Counted from the first letter of the stretch, positions 8,948 through 18,191 are shown. The stretch is DNA of 64,000 bases from FEN-1279 sp964501535 (GCA_964501535.1 CAZCSV010000006.1:1-64000); one strand, 5' to 3'. Numbers and translations: made by a program. The notes: generated by a model not told the origin, from the letters alone.

Positions 8948-10051
8948 GTGAGTGATACAAATTCAAATACAAAAAGCAAAGAACCAAATCTGAGAAGTAC
9001 TCTGAAAGATGATTTTAATAAAGGCGGTTTTTTTAAATCTCTTCGCAGAGATTTCAAAGACCTGATAGAATATTACATAAGTGAAGAGAAGCACAAGCGT
9101 TTAAGCAGAATGGGATGGATTAAACGTTTTTTTATGTTTAACTGGTGGCTGTTAAAAAGTATGATTTTAAAACTCACGCCTTTCAGAAGAATAATTCTTA
9201 TCATAGCTGTTTTATTCATTTTAATAAAGATAGATGTGAATTCCAGCGGTAACGGTGCATCGGCTAATTCGTATATTCTGGGCGTAATTTTAATTCTTTT
9301 TGTACTTATGCTTGAACTTAAAGACAAGTTACTTGCTCATGACGAACTTGAGGCAGGGCGTAAAATTCAAAATGCCTTAATGCCTGAAGAGGCACCTCAA
9401 TTTGAAGGCTGGTCGTTGATGTTGTATACACGCTCGGCGAATGAAGTCAGCGGAGATATGGTAGATTTCATAAGAATCGAGCCGAACCGTGCAGGTCTGC
9501 TTATTGCTGACGTAGCGGGAAAAGGTTTGAAAGCAGCATTGCTGACTACAAAGCTTCAGTCTACGGTCAGGGCATTTGTCGGTGATTTAGAAATCAAAAA
9601 TCTGGTTTCAAAGGTGAACAATATTTTTTTCAGGGACAGTCTGCGTAATATATTTGCTTCGCTTCTTTATTTGGAAATCACGGAAAACTCCGGTCAGTTG
9701 AAATATGTCAACGCGGGGCATTTGCCGCCGCTGTACATGACTTCCGCAGGTATAAAAGAACTGAAAAAAGGTGATGCGGCTTTGGGTTTGATACAGGATG
9801 TGAATTACAGTCAGCAAATATTAGAGCTTAACAGCGGTGAATTCATTCTTGCTTATTCTGACGGACTTACAGAGGCAAGGAACGAATCCGGATTTTTTTA
9901 CGGGACTGAAAGACTGTTTAATTTACTGCCGGGATTGCATAATTATAATGCCAAAGAAATTGTTGAAACAATAATTAATGATTTGGATAGTTTTATCGGA
10001 GACGGCAGGACTTATGATGATTTATCCCTTTTGGTCGCGAAGCGCAACTGA
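8948..10051 (+). CDS. SpoIIE/RsbU-type PP2C serine phosphatase
   Basis: A 367-aa protein read from a GTG start. The N-terminal third is basic and contains two hydrophobic segments (about residues 78-95 and 104-120), so the enzyme is anchored in the inner membrane. The C-terminal half (about 135-367) is a SpoIIE/PP2C-like phosphatase domain with S-G-D-M-V-D, I-A-D-V-A-G-K-G-L-K-A, N-A-G-H-L-P-P-L-Y, Y-S-D-G-L-T-E-A and D-D-L-S-L-L-V, which are the metal-binding and core motifs. Relatives dephosphorylate anti-sigma factor antagonists in partner-switching pathways. No anti-sigma factor or STAS protein is next to it, so its target lies elsewhere. The 3' end overlaps the converging acetyltransferase gene by 30 bases. 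Confidence 0.85.
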   Translation: MSDTNSNTKSKEPNLRSTLKDDFNKGGFFKSLRRDFKDLIEYYISEEKHKRLSRMGWIKRFFMFNWWLLKSMILKLTPFRRIILIIAVLFILIKIDVNSSGNGASANSYILGVILILFVLMLELKDKLLAHDELEAGRKIQNALMPEEAPQFEGWSLMLYTRSANEVSGDMVDFIRIEPNRAGLLIADVAGKGLKAALLTTKLQSTVRAFVGDLEIKNLVSKVNNIFFRDSLRNIFASLLYLEITENSGQLKYVNAGHLPPLYMTSAGIKELKKGDAALGLIQDVNYSQQILELNSGEFILAYSDGLTEARNESGFFYGTERLFNLLPGLHNYNAKEIVETIINDLDSFIGDGRTYDDLSLLVAKRN

Positions 10052-10687
10052 AAATAATTTCTCCGGTTCTTTCAATATCTCCGAAAGTTTAATAAAAAAT
10101 TTTGAAACGTGAACACCATCCATTAAGGCATGATGCACCTGAACCGACATTGGTATCATGATTTTTTTACCCTTTTTAAAATGCTTTCCCCATATTATTC
10201 TAGGGATTGAATCCATCGGATTACCGTTCATCGGATTCGACGCACTCGTAAAAGATATCCACGGTAAAGCAGAAATGAAAATCAGGTCATCTCTTCCTTT
10301 TTGTCCCTCTCCTACATTAACAGTTCTTTTTGCTTTCATTAATGCCTGCTTGTATTCATTGAGAAATTTACCGTAAGGTTCGGTGAATTTGAAAATGCAG
10401 TTGCTGTATATGTCTCCTTCGGTAAGAACCGTTATACCCGGATGTACAATATCGTGAATCAGGACTTTTTTTCTTCTTATTCGATACTTGAATTCCTCGA
10501 GCTCGTTGCAGGTTTTCATCACTGCATAAAGGACCGCAGTGAAAATCGAAGTTCGGTTTTTTCGCGTATAAAGATAAGCATTTGTTATTTCAATTTCTGT
10601 GCAGATATTAAAATGGGGATTTTTGAATTTTCTGAAAAATTCAAAATGCTTTTTCCTTTTCCATTTTTTTTGGTCAACGTAGCGCAT
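10022..10687 (-). CDS. CAT-family acetyltransferase
   Basis: A 221-aa cytosolic protein of the type A chloramphenicol acetyltransferase fold and close to its usual length. The catalytic signature Q-V-H-H-A-L-M-D-G-V-H at about 183-193 (His185/His186, Asp190) is intact. The region I-S-A-L-P-W-I-S-F-T at about 138-147 and the P-R-I-I-W-G-K stretch also match the family. The enzyme uses acetyl-CoA to acetylate a hydroxyl group. Many chromosomal homologues in Bacteroidota and Firmicutes are annotated this way without proven chloramphenicol activity, so drug resistance should not be assumed. It overlaps the converging phosphatase gene by 30 bases. There are no mobile-element signatures around it. 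Confidence 0.8.
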   Translation of the reverse strand: MRYVDQKKWKRKKHFEFFRKFKNPHFNICTEIEITNAYLYTRKNRTSIFTAVLYAVMKTCNELEEFKYRIRRKKVLIHDIVHPGITVLTEGDIYSNCIFKFTEPYGKFLNEYKQALMKAKRTVNVGEGQKGRDDLIFISALPWISFTSASNPMNGNPMDSIPRIIWGKHFKKGKKIMIPMSVQVHHALMDGVHVSKFFIKLSEILKEPEKLFSVALRDQKG

Positions 10688-10763
10688 AGATGATTCTTCT
10701 TTTGATTGTATGATTATCCTTTCGAGTAAACTCTATTTGGAAACGGGTATTAAACATAAAAAT

Positions 10764-11639
10764 TTATTTACAATACTGGTACAAAAGAGTATCGGCTTCA
10801 GGCAGTCCTAATTCCTTCGATTTTTTCAGGTCTTCGCATCCCGCTTTCTGATTGCCAAGGTTTATGTCGCATAAACCTCTGAAAGCATAACTGTTCGGTA
10901 TATTCGGATTGCTGGCAATTATTTTATTCATATCGTCTTTTGCTCCCTGAAAATCTCGTAATTCAAATTTGGCATTTGCCCTGTAAAAAATAGCGTTCAT
11001 ATTATCGGGGGCGAGTTCAATTGTCTTATCGAAATCCATAATGGAATTAGTAATATCTCCAAGCTGGAGTTTGCAGAGTGCTCTGTATAAATATGCATCG
11101 GGAATGTTTTGATTCATAGTAATCACTTTATCCAGGTCTGCCATTGACTCCACGTATTTTCCCAATCCTGCGAGTACAATGGATTTATTCAGCAGAGCTT
11201 CCATGTTTTCCTTATCTAATTCCACTGCTTTTTTAAATTCTTCGAGAGCTTTTTCCATTTCTTTAGGATTTGGCTGGGGGCTGTTTATCTGTGCGTTGAA
11301 TATTTCGCTTCCTGCTTTGAAATGCTTTTCGGATTTTTCTTTCTTATTAATAAACGGAACCGAATCCGAAGTATATGCAAAATAACCTGCCGCTGCAAGG
11401 ATTACTATAATTATCAAAATATAATATTTTCTCGAATTATTCACCGGGCTTTTGATTTCCTCTTCTGCTTCAACCGTTACTTCATTAAGGTCGAGTCTTG
11501 AGAATTCATTTAGATTATTGCATTCAGGACAGGTGAATTCGCCCTTTTTCACCTCTTCGGGCTCTAAAATTATTGTGTTTTTGCAATTTGAACATATTAC
11601 CTCAAATTGTGATTCATTTTTGCTTTTTTTAGATTTCAT
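10764..11639 (-). CDS. Zinc-ribbon membrane-anchored TPR protein
   Basis: A 291-aa protein in three parts. First is an N-terminal zinc ribbon with C16-x2-C19 and C37-x2-C40. Then comes an acidic linker and one transmembrane segment at about residues 72-90 (I-L-I-I-I-V-I-L-A-A-A-G). The periplasmic C-terminal region, about 105-291, contains four or five tetratricopeptide repeats (for example A-L-L-N-K-S-I-V-L-A-G-L-G-K and A-Y-L-Y-R-A-L-C-K-L-Q-L-G-D). The topology puts the zinc ribbon in the cytoplasm and the TPRs outside. TPRs bind partner proteins; no specific partner is evident. It stands alone between the acetyltransferase and the dipeptidase gene. Confidence 0.75.
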   Translation of the reverse strand: MKSKKSKNESQFEVICSNCKNTIILEPEEVKKGEFTCPECNNLNEFSRLDLNEVTVEAEEEIKSPVNNSRKYYILIIIVILAAAGYFAYTSDSVPFINKKEKSEKHFKAGSEIFNAQINSPQPNPKEMEKALEEFKKAVELDKENMEALLNKSIVLAGLGKYVESMADLDKVITMNQNIPDAYLYRALCKLQLGDITNSIMDFDKTIELAPDNMNAIFYRANAKFELRDFQGAKDDMNKIIASNPNIPNSYAFRGLCDINLGNQKAGCEDLKKSKELGLPEADTLLYQYCK

Positions 11640-11715
11640 TATTTGGATTTTAATTATTGCAAAATACTCATTTGAGAACTGTAAAGAAAGTTAGAAAAAG
11701 TTGAAAAAACAAATA

Positions 11716-11750
11716 AAAAAACCCGAAACAATAAATATTCCGGGTTTAAT
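11716..11750 (-). terminator. Terminator of the C69 dipeptidase gene
   Basis: A 7-bp stem AAACCCG/CGGGTTT is preceded on the forward strand by an A-rich run, which is a U run on the reverse strand. It begins 16 bases after the stop of the reverse-strand dipeptidase gene. Confidence 0.75.
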
Positions 11751-11765
11751 TTATTATTAAAATCA

Positions 11766-13397
11766 TTAATGTCCGGCGTTTCCTTTTACTTTGAACCTGT
11801 CTCCGGTTTCCTTTACAATTACTTTGTAAAATTCTTTGCTGTAACCGGGTTGCTTGACATTCGGATTTTTCTCGCCCGGTACTTTTGTTTTTATATTCCC
11901 GTCCATATATCTTGTAAAAAGATATCCGTAAAGGTTTTTCCAGGTCCGGAATGTCTGTTTGCCTTTTGAAAGAGAATATTCGGTAAGAAATTTCCTTGCC
12001 TCATCGGGATTTTGCCTATACATTTCCACTGCCTGCTCATCTATATTTCTCACCTCCTCGAAGAAGCTGGATTCGAGTTCCTTCTGTACCGCAAGGATTT
12101 CGGGAATCATATCTTTATATCTGGTATAAGCAAAGTTGGATACCTGATTGAATATCCAGAAGAGTGATGAATCGCTGAACTCCATCATCGAGCCGTTACC
12201 CACTGCATAATTCGGAGGGACTGCCAGTATACCGCAATACATAGGTGCATATACCGTGCTGTAAGTATCGTCAACACCGAACCAGAATATTCCGCCGATC
12301 GGGTTTGGCAGCCAGCCGCGTGACTGAGCCACGAAAGAAAAACCTGTCTGCTGAGTTGAAGTAGCACGTTCATTGAAGTATGTATTAATTGTATCCACTT
12401 TCCACGTAAGAGGTCTCCATCTGTAAGGGCATACATAAGGTCCGCCTCCGATATCCTTTGTCATATCCATCGGAGTTCCTTCGAAATGGTCTCTCATCAT
12501 ATCCATAACGTCATTAGGGGAAATTTTCTTGTTTGGTTTTACCCACAGGGGCATTTTATTTTTTGGATTGGAGCCCATAGCGAAGTCGAGGTATTTATCC
12601 ATACCACTGCTGACTTTATTAAATCCCGACCAGACTCTTGCCTCACAAAATCTGGCACCGCCGAAATCTATCGGATTATATGCATCGCAGAAGGAAAAAT
12701 CATCGTCTTTTCCTTTAAAGTATCCTTTTGATTTTGCAAAACTGATAACATCTTTTGAATAAAGACAGTTTTCCGGGTCATTGAGCGGGAACGTGTGAAT
12801 TCTGGATTGGTTTGCGTGTCCGCTTACATATCCGTCGGGAATTCTTCTTGCAACCCATACGGCACCTTTATTACCGACACCTTTTCCAATCATTTCCATA
12901 ATCCAGCATTCATTCGGGTCTGAAATCGAAAAAGATTCACCATCGCTGTAATATCCGTATTCCTCAACGAGTTCTGTCATAATCTTAATCATTTCTCTTG
13001 CAGTTCTTGCTCTTTGCAGTCCAATATACATTAATGAACCGTAATCAATCAGTCCGGTTGTATCCCTCAGTTCCTCGCGTCCGCCGAAAGTCGTTTCGCC
13101 CACCGCGACCTGATGTTCATTAATGTTCCCGATTACATAAAATGTATGATTTACCTGTTTTATCTTACCGATAATTTTTCCGGTATCCCATTCGTAAACA
13201 TCTACGTATGTATTATCGGGATAATCCGCTGCGGGCCAGAAATAAAGCTCACCATATAAAGTATGTGAGTCCGCAGTATAGCATATCATACACGAGCCGT
13301 CCGCTGAGGCACCTTTTGTAATTAAAAAGTTTGTACAGGCGTCCGAAAAATTTATTTGTGAGAAAATAAATAAAAAGATGATTATGAGTTTTTTCAT
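11766..13397 (-). CDS. Peptidase family C69 (dipeptidase-like) secreted protein
   Basis: A 543-aa protein with a signal peptide ending at about residue 20 and Cys21 as the likely mature N-terminal nucleophile (D-A-C-T-N-F-L-I-T-K-G-A-S). This matches C69/U34 dipeptidases, which are Ntn-hydrolases that become active when the N-terminal Cys is exposed. Other family features include T-F-G-G-R-E at about 103-108, the W-I-M-E-M-I-G-K-G segment, and N-Q-S-R-I-H-T-F-P. Length is typical. It probably cleaves dipeptides in the periplasm or outside the cell. Cys21 could also be read as a lipobox Cys, but the preceding F-S-D-A is not a good lipobox and the family supports cleavage to expose a catalytic Cys. 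Confidence 0.85.
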   Translation of the reverse strand: MKKLIIIFLFIFSQINFSDACTNFLITKGASADGSCMICYTADSHTLYGELYFWPAADYPDNTYVDVYEWDTGKIIGKIKQVNHTFYVIGNINEHQVAVGETTFGGREELRDTTGLIDYGSLMYIGLQRARTAREMIKIMTELVEEYGYYSDGESFSISDPNECWIMEMIGKGVGNKGAVWVARRIPDGYVSGHANQSRIHTFPLNDPENCLYSKDVISFAKSKGYFKGKDDDFSFCDAYNPIDFGGARFCEARVWSGFNKVSSGMDKYLDFAMGSNPKNKMPLWVKPNKKISPNDVMDMMRDHFEGTPMDMTKDIGGGPYVCPYRWRPLTWKVDTINTYFNERATSTQQTGFSFVAQSRGWLPNPIGGIFWFGVDDTYSTVYAPMYCGILAVPPNYAVGNGSMMEFSDSSLFWIFNQVSNFAYTRYKDMIPEILAVQKELESSFFEEVRNIDEQAVEMYRQNPDEARKFLTEYSLSKGKQTFRTWKNLYGYLFTRYMDGNIKTKVPGEKNPNVKQPGYSKEFYKVIVKETGDRFKVKGNAGH

Positions 13398-13640
13398 ATA
13401 AAAATTGAATTTTTTGAAAATTTAAGCTGTAAGTAAGTCATTCCCGACAGGCACTTACAAATAATAAGATAAAAAAATCCCGATGAAATATAAAGACAAA
13501 TTTAAAAGTTAGCTGCGAAGTAGACAAATTTATGAAGATTTGGGGATTATTAAATACAAATGTGATTTACTTAATCATATACATTAATGAAAAATCTGCT
13601 TATTTTGTTAAAAATAAAAAGAACAATTAAAATTTATCTT

Positions 13641-15698
13641 ATGGGAAAAATAAAATTATTATTCATCGTTGCAGTTTTTTTCATTTTCGTTTTGCATTCG
13701 CTTTCGCAAACAGTTTTCGAAGATGCAGTAGCATTGAATTTCAAGGCAGACGGAACTTTCCAGACGGGCGCATTTAATTCGCAAGGCGTATTAACCACCG
13801 CAAAGTTAACAAAGTCATCGCTGGGCACGGTATTGGAAATAGGACAGTACGATGATAAGGGAAACTACAAAAAATATTCCGTAATTGATTTAAGTGACGA
13901 TGTCATTGATTTAAGGGCTAAGTTCAATAAAAATGCCGATAAAATAATTATATTTTCAAAGCTTGTAGATGATGCAGAGTTTATGCTTGCGGATGTGATT
14001 ACGGGAGAAATAATCAGCGACATAGAGCCGGGCGATATAGGAAATTTCGACTTTTCACCCGAAGGAAATACCATAGCTTTTTCCGCGGGAAGCAGTTCTT
14101 ATTTATTTGATATTTTTGAAGGAATTGTGGTAAAATCATATAAGGATAATGTATTCCTCAGCTTCAGTAAAGACGGTAAAATGCTTTACTGCAAGGGCAA
14201 GAATGATATAATAAATTATCTGGATACAAAAAGCGGAAGCATTATAAAGTCATACACTTTAAAGGGATATAAGTCGGTTGATTTTGAATTTAACGGTGAA
14301 CTGGTAGCAGCAGCTTTTCCGCCTTTCCTGAGGTTTTTCAAACTCAGCCAGAGCGGTGCAGTAGAGGTGAAGGTATATGAGAATCTTTTTACTGTTCCGT
14401 CGTTCAGCTCGAATTTCGATTACATTGTTTCAGATGATAACAGTGCGGGAAAAAGAAATGTCTACAGTCTGAAAGAAGGCTTGATATACGAAGCCAAGAT
14501 AGAGTCTTACCAGCCCGGAAAGGAAAGAATAATAATAAGTCCGGACGACAAGAGAATGGTTTTACTTTCGGACAAGAAAATTTACTATTATGACTTTGAG
14601 ATGATAAAGTATTTTTCAAGGATGTCGAAGAGATTTTCAGATTTATATCAGACAAACGACCAATTCCAGACAGACCAGGATTTGATTAACAGGGGGGAGC
14701 GAGTAAAATCGAGGAAGAATGATTTACTGCCCGTATTCAAGGATGAAATGAAAGTGAATGAAATAACGGTAAAGAACACGCAGGCAAACAGTCTCGGAGT
14801 AATAGACGTTAAATTGGTAGGGATTGGCTTTTACGACCCGAACACGGAAATGTATGATGTTACCTTGGCAATCCCGACCACTTATACCGCGGTGAAAAAT
14901 GTAACGGCTAAGGTAAAAGTTCCAAAAATACAGGCGGAAATTTTCAATAATAACTGGCAAAAGTTTAAAGTGACAGGTTTAAGAATAATAAATGATAATC
15001 TGAATGGGGTTTACGTTTTCAACGTGCAGATTATTAACGATATCAATTCTACCGTATACAGATGCATAATCCACAGAACTCTGCCGGTACACACGGCAAG
15101 TTTCGATGATAAATACAATCTCGCATCAAAAAATTACGAAATGAGAAACTGGTATGACGCAATTATATATATGTCCGATTTTCCGGATGATTTCCTGAAA
15201 AATTCCGTGATTGATGTAATGATGAAAAACGCAATAAACAATTATTTCGATGAAAAGTGGCGTTCGGTAAATTCGATGAACATTAATAACGTTAACCAGA
15301 TTTTAATTTATCTGTCGGATTTTCCGCCGACATGGTCACAGTACAATGATGTTGAAGCATACAGGAAGAGAGTTGTGAATTCCGTATTCGATGCACGCGT
15401 ACAGAAAGTAAGGGATATGATAGGAGATAAGAGTTATACCGAAGCCCTCGAATACCTCAATAATAATGTTCTCAAGGGTCTGAAGGATATATATTCCGGA
15501 AACGTTTATGAATTTGAAAGCAAGAAGGAAGTGGTTCCTCTGCAGAATAAAATGTATTTTGAAATCGGGAAGAGGAGTATGGAGGGCGGTAACTGGTCGA
15601 GAGCAATCGAAATGCTGCAACAGGTTACCTCCGATGCCCCCGAATTTCCGGAAGCACAGAAACTTTTAAGTGATGCGGCTTATCAACTGAGGAAGTAG
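13641..15698 (+). CDS. Exported propeller/TPR-like protein of unknown function
   Basis: About 685 aa from the ATG at 13641. That start is chosen over 13587 because it opens straight into a signal peptide (M-G-K-I-K-L-L-F-I-V ... L-H-S-L-S-Q). Residues about 25-330 contain repeated WD40/PD40-like blades (for example F-S-P-E-G-N-T-I-A-F-S, F-S-K-D-G-K-M-L-Y-C and I-S-P-D-D-K-R-M-V-L-L). A central charged segment includes N-R-G-E-R-V-K-S-R-K, followed by a beta-rich region at about 380-510. The C-terminal 170 residues are helical and TPR-like, ending G-N-W-S-R-A-I-E-M-L-Q-Q-V. No T9SS sorting domain or lipobox is present, so it is probably periplasmic. I do not recognise a named family. Confidence 0.7.
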   Translation: MGKIKLLFIVAVFFIFVLHSLSQTVFEDAVALNFKADGTFQTGAFNSQGVLTTAKLTKSSLGTVLEIGQYDDKGNYKKYSVIDLSDDVIDLRAKFNKNADKIIIFSKLVDDAEFMLADVITGEIISDIEPGDIGNFDFSPEGNTIAFSAGSSSYLFDIFEGIVVKSYKDNVFLSFSKDGKMLYCKGKNDIINYLDTKSGSIIKSYTLKGYKSVDFEFNGELVAAAFPPFLRFFKLSQSGAVEVKVYENLFTVPSFSSNFDYIVSDDNSAGKRNVYSLKEGLIYEAKIESYQPGKERIIISPDDKRMVLLSDKKIYYYDFEMIKYFSRMSKRFSDLYQTNDQFQTDQDLINRGERVKSRKNDLLPVFKDEMKVNEITVKNTQANSLGVIDVKLVGIGFYDPNTEMYDVTLAIPTTYTAVKNVTAKVKVPKIQAEIFNNNWQKFKVTGLRIINDNLNGVYVFNVQIINDINSTVYRCIIHRTLPVHTASFDDKYNLASKNYEMRNWYDAIIYMSDFPDDFLKNSVIDVMMKNAINNYFDEKWRSVNSMNINNVNQILIYLSDFPPTWSQYNDVEAYRKRVVNSVFDARVQKVRDMIGDKSYTEALEYLNNNVLKGLKDIYSGNVYEFESKKEVVPLQNKMYFEIGKRSMEGGNWSRAIEMLQQVTSDAPEFPEAQKLLSDAAYQLRK

Positions 15699-15717
15699 AG
15701 TTACAGAAAATCATTAA

Positions 15718-15882
15718 AAAAAGAAGAACATTCAGGATGGAAGAGTTTTCAAGAGTCACGAGGAGAAGATATGGATTTGCAGTAATTGTGGATATATTTA
15801 TTTCGGTGTCGAGCCTCCGAAACCATGTCCTGTCTGCACTCACCAGCAGGCATATTTTAAAATGCTGAATAAAAATTATTAA
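15718..15882 (+). pseudogene. Rubrerythrin 3' remnant (rubredoxin-like domain)
   Basis: Reading the frame through 15721-15882 gives D-G-R-V-F-K-S, then W-I-C-S-N-C-G-Y-I-Y, P-C-P-V-C-T-H-Q-Q-A-Y-F and the end N-K-N-Y. This is the C-terminal rubredoxin-like domain of rubrerythrin with both CxxC iron-binding pairs intact. An in-frame stop (TAA at 15715-15717) lies just before it, and no ATG, GTG or TTG precedes the cysteines. The four-helix diiron domain that should come first is absent; the exported-protein gene ends at 15698. This is best read as a truncated relic, though a small protein started at ATT (15730) cannot be excluded. Confidence 0.65.
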
Positions 15883-15916
15883 TTGAAGCAGAATATAATT
15901 TTCTAATGTAAGTATT

Positions 15917-15950
15917 TATCCCCGTTTAAAAAAGCGGGGATTTTTATTTT
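15917..15950 (+). terminator. Rho-independent terminator
   Basis: The hairpin ATCCCCG ... CGGGGAT is followed by a T-rich run. It lies after the rubrerythrin remnant and probably once ended that gene. Confidence 0.8.
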
Positions 15951-16009
15951 CTTTAATTATTCGTTTTAAAATGTTAGATTTGAATTATTGAAAATTAAAT
16001 AAAATAGTT

Positions 16010-17377
16010 TTGAAAAACTTTATTTTCATTACGTTATTAGTTTTCAGTTCTTATGCCCTTGCTCAGGATAGTTACTTCAGATATATAAAAGATTGTGATT
16101 ACTTCGAATATGCAAATTCAAATCCAATATCGAATACAAATTTTGAATCCTCTCTTTGGAGTTATTTCCAAACATCCACTACTTCACAAATTACAGATGT
16201 ACAATTTATGGCCTTTTTAGGCTGTGCTACTCATATAAGTATGGGTTTAGTTTTAACAACGAATGGGGGATATAATTGGACTTCGGTTTCATTTTACGAT
16301 ACAAATTTCACTACAGCTTATAATGGGGTTTATTTCTTGAATAATCTGACAGGTTGGGCTGTCGGCGGTTCAATGCAAATTAGAAAAACAACAAACGGCG
16401 GATTGAATTGGGTTAGGCAGATTCCGCCTCCGGTAGCAGGTGTGTTGAATAATGTATATTTTCTTAATGCAAATACCGGATTTGCATTAGGTAGAAAAAC
16501 CGCAAGCTATAATTCCTGCATACTGAAGACTACAAACAGCGGATTAAACTGGACAGAGATAATTGCTTCCACAGCAAATGAAAATGAACTGTTTGGCCAG
16601 TTCTGGTTTGACGAAAATACAGGATGGATTTGCGGAAAAAGCATATTGCTGAAGACTACCAATACCGGTATGAACTTTACAAATTATTATGCAAATATTC
16701 CTCCCACATCGAACGGTATCAATGCTTTATTAAGCATTCATTTTGAAGGTCCATTGACAGGATGGATAGGCGGCAGTAATCTTGACCATAAAAATATTTA
16801 TAAGACAACAAATGGTGGAATGAACTGGATTTTTCAGGATAATCCTGTAGCACAATTTACATATACGCAAATAAATGATATAAGGTTTATTGATGTTAAC
16901 TGGGGGTGGGCAGCACACGGGACTCCTTCTTCCGGTGCGATTATGTTCACTTCAAACGGAGGAACAAACTGGGTTATACAAAATAATACTAATACCTGGT
17001 TCGACTGCCTGTGGACTTATAATGATTTTATAGTATATTGCGGTGCAGGCGGCGGCATTATCTGGTATAATGGAATTCCTTCAGGAATTAAAAAAGTAAA
17101 TGACAAAATACCAGGAGAATATTCTTTGTTTCAGAACTATCCTAATCCATTTAATTCCATGACAAATATAAAATGGTCAATGAAGAGCGATGGAAATGTT
17201 AAGCTTGTTATTTTCAGCACAATTGGAAAAGAAGTGGAGGTGTTGTTAAATGAAAAAATGAAGTCTGGAGTATATGAAATGAAATGGGATGCATCTGTTT
17301 TTCCTTCAGGTATATATTTTTATAAATTGGAAACGGAAAATTTTATACAAACAAAAAGGATGATCTTATTAAAATAA
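16010..17377 (+). CDS. T9SS-secreted Ycf48/Asp-box propeller protein
   Basis: A 455-aa protein read from TTG, directly into a signal peptide ending S-Y-A-L-A-Q. At least six propeller blades carry the pattern T-T-N-G-G-x-N-W (three exact or close copies, plus T-T-N-S-G-L-N-W, T-T-N-T-G-M-N-F and T-S-N-G-G-T-N-W), each preceded by a T-G-W-A-V-G-like strand. This matches Ycf48-like photosynthesis-assembly/BNR folds used widely in secreted Bacteroidota proteins. The C-terminus is a type A T9SS sorting domain with Q-N-Y-P-N-P-F-N and ends K-R-M-I-L-L-K. It is a cell-surface or secreted protein of unknown ligand, related in design to the proteins at 1652 and 23422. Confidence 0.85.
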   Translation: MKNFIFITLLVFSSYALAQDSYFRYIKDCDYFEYANSNPISNTNFESSLWSYFQTSTTSQITDVQFMAFLGCATHISMGLVLTTNGGYNWTSVSFYDTNFTTAYNGVYFLNNLTGWAVGGSMQIRKTTNGGLNWVRQIPPPVAGVLNNVYFLNANTGFALGRKTASYNSCILKTTNSGLNWTEIIASTANENELFGQFWFDENTGWICGKSILLKTTNTGMNFTNYYANIPPTSNGINALLSIHFEGPLTGWIGGSNLDHKNIYKTTNGGMNWIFQDNPVAQFTYTQINDIRFIDVNWGWAAHGTPSSGAIMFTSNGGTNWVIQNNTNTWFDCLWTYNDFIVYCGAGGGIIWYNGIPSGIKKVNDKIPGEYSLFQNYPNPFNSMTNIKWSMKSDGNVKLVIFSTIGKEVEVLLNEKMKSGVYEMKWDASVFPSGIYFYKLETENFIQTKRMILLK

Positions 17378-17407
17378 CAGGTGTAAAATAATCTGTATTT
17401 TTACATA

Positions 17408-17968
17408 TTAATTCACGCTTGGGTCTTCAGGAAAGGTTGATATTGTTCTGAATTCTCCGCCCATTGTTTTGAGTATATTTTGCCAGAGCTTTTCCGGTTC
17501 GTTTGTGAAAATAAATTCTTCATTTGCGTCTGCAACATACCATGAATTTTCTTTCAATTCATCTTCTAGTTGGTTCGGGCTCCATCCCGCATATCCCACA
17601 AAAAATCTAAAGTCTGAAGGATTAACCGACTTAGCATCCGCAAGTTCTTTCAGGTTTTCGAAGTTTCCTCCCCAGAATATACCGTTTTTAATCTCGTAAC
17701 CACCCTCAATCATACCGGGAGCTTTGTGGATGAAATTAACAAGCTCGGTCTGAACAGGTCCTCCCAGGAAAACTTTTGAGTGAAATTCCGGAAAATCCTC
17801 AATTACTTCATCGATATTGTATTTCATAGGTTTATTTAAAACAAATCCAACAGAACCTGTATCATCGTGCTCAACCAAATAAATTACCGACCTTCTGAAA
17901 ATGTCAGTAAGATGCGGAGCTGAGATTAAAAATTTTCCTTTTTCCGGTTTCGGGTCATTATTTTCCAT
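17408..17968 (-). CDS. YqgE/AlgH family protein
   Basis: A 186-aa cytosolic protein of the YqgE/AlgH family (DUF179) at its usual length. Recognisable segments are G-K-F-L-I-S-A-P near the start, F-R-R-S-V-I-Y-L-V-E-H, G-S-V-G-F-V-L-N-K-P, V-F-L-G-G-P-V-Q and V-G-Y-A-G-W-S-P-N-Q-L-E-D-E-L, which is the family signature. The biochemical role is not established; AlgH was first linked to alginate regulation in Pseudomonas, and that link does not transfer here. In many genomes yqgE neighbours ruvX (yqgF); here they are about 3.5 kb apart. It converges with the T9SS propeller gene. Confidence 0.9.
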   Translation of the reverse strand: MENNDPKPEKGKFLISAPHLTDIFRRSVIYLVEHDDTGSVGFVLNKPMKYNIDEVIEDFPEFHSKVFLGGPVQTELVNFIHKAPGMIEGGYEIKNGIFWGGNFENLKELADAKSVNPSDFRFFVGYAGWSPNQLEDELKENSWYVADANEEFIFTNEPEKLWQNILKTMGGEFRTISTFPEDPSVN

Positions 17969-18191
17969 AAGCTTAAGATATATTTTTTTTTAATATAACT
18001 CTATGAATTAATCCGTGTCTTTAATTTTTTTTATATATATTATAACTGCAATTACCTTAAAAAAATGCCGAATAAATTCGTCTAAATAAAGATTAAGTAT
18101 AATATGTGCTGTGATTATATCATTTAATTTCTCGAAAAAAATGAGTAAAATTCAATAAACTATAATTTTTATAATCTAACCTGTTTTAAAT

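Noticed and set aside
10022..10687. A chloramphenicol-resistance gene on a mobile element
   Set aside because: The catalytic motif is intact, but there are no transposase, inverted repeats or resistance neighbours. Chromosomal CAT-like proteins often have other or unknown substrates.
11766..13397. C69 dipeptidase as a lipoprotein through Cys21
   Set aside because: The residues before Cys21 do not make a good lipobox, and the family uses this Cys as its N-terminal nucleophile after signal removal.
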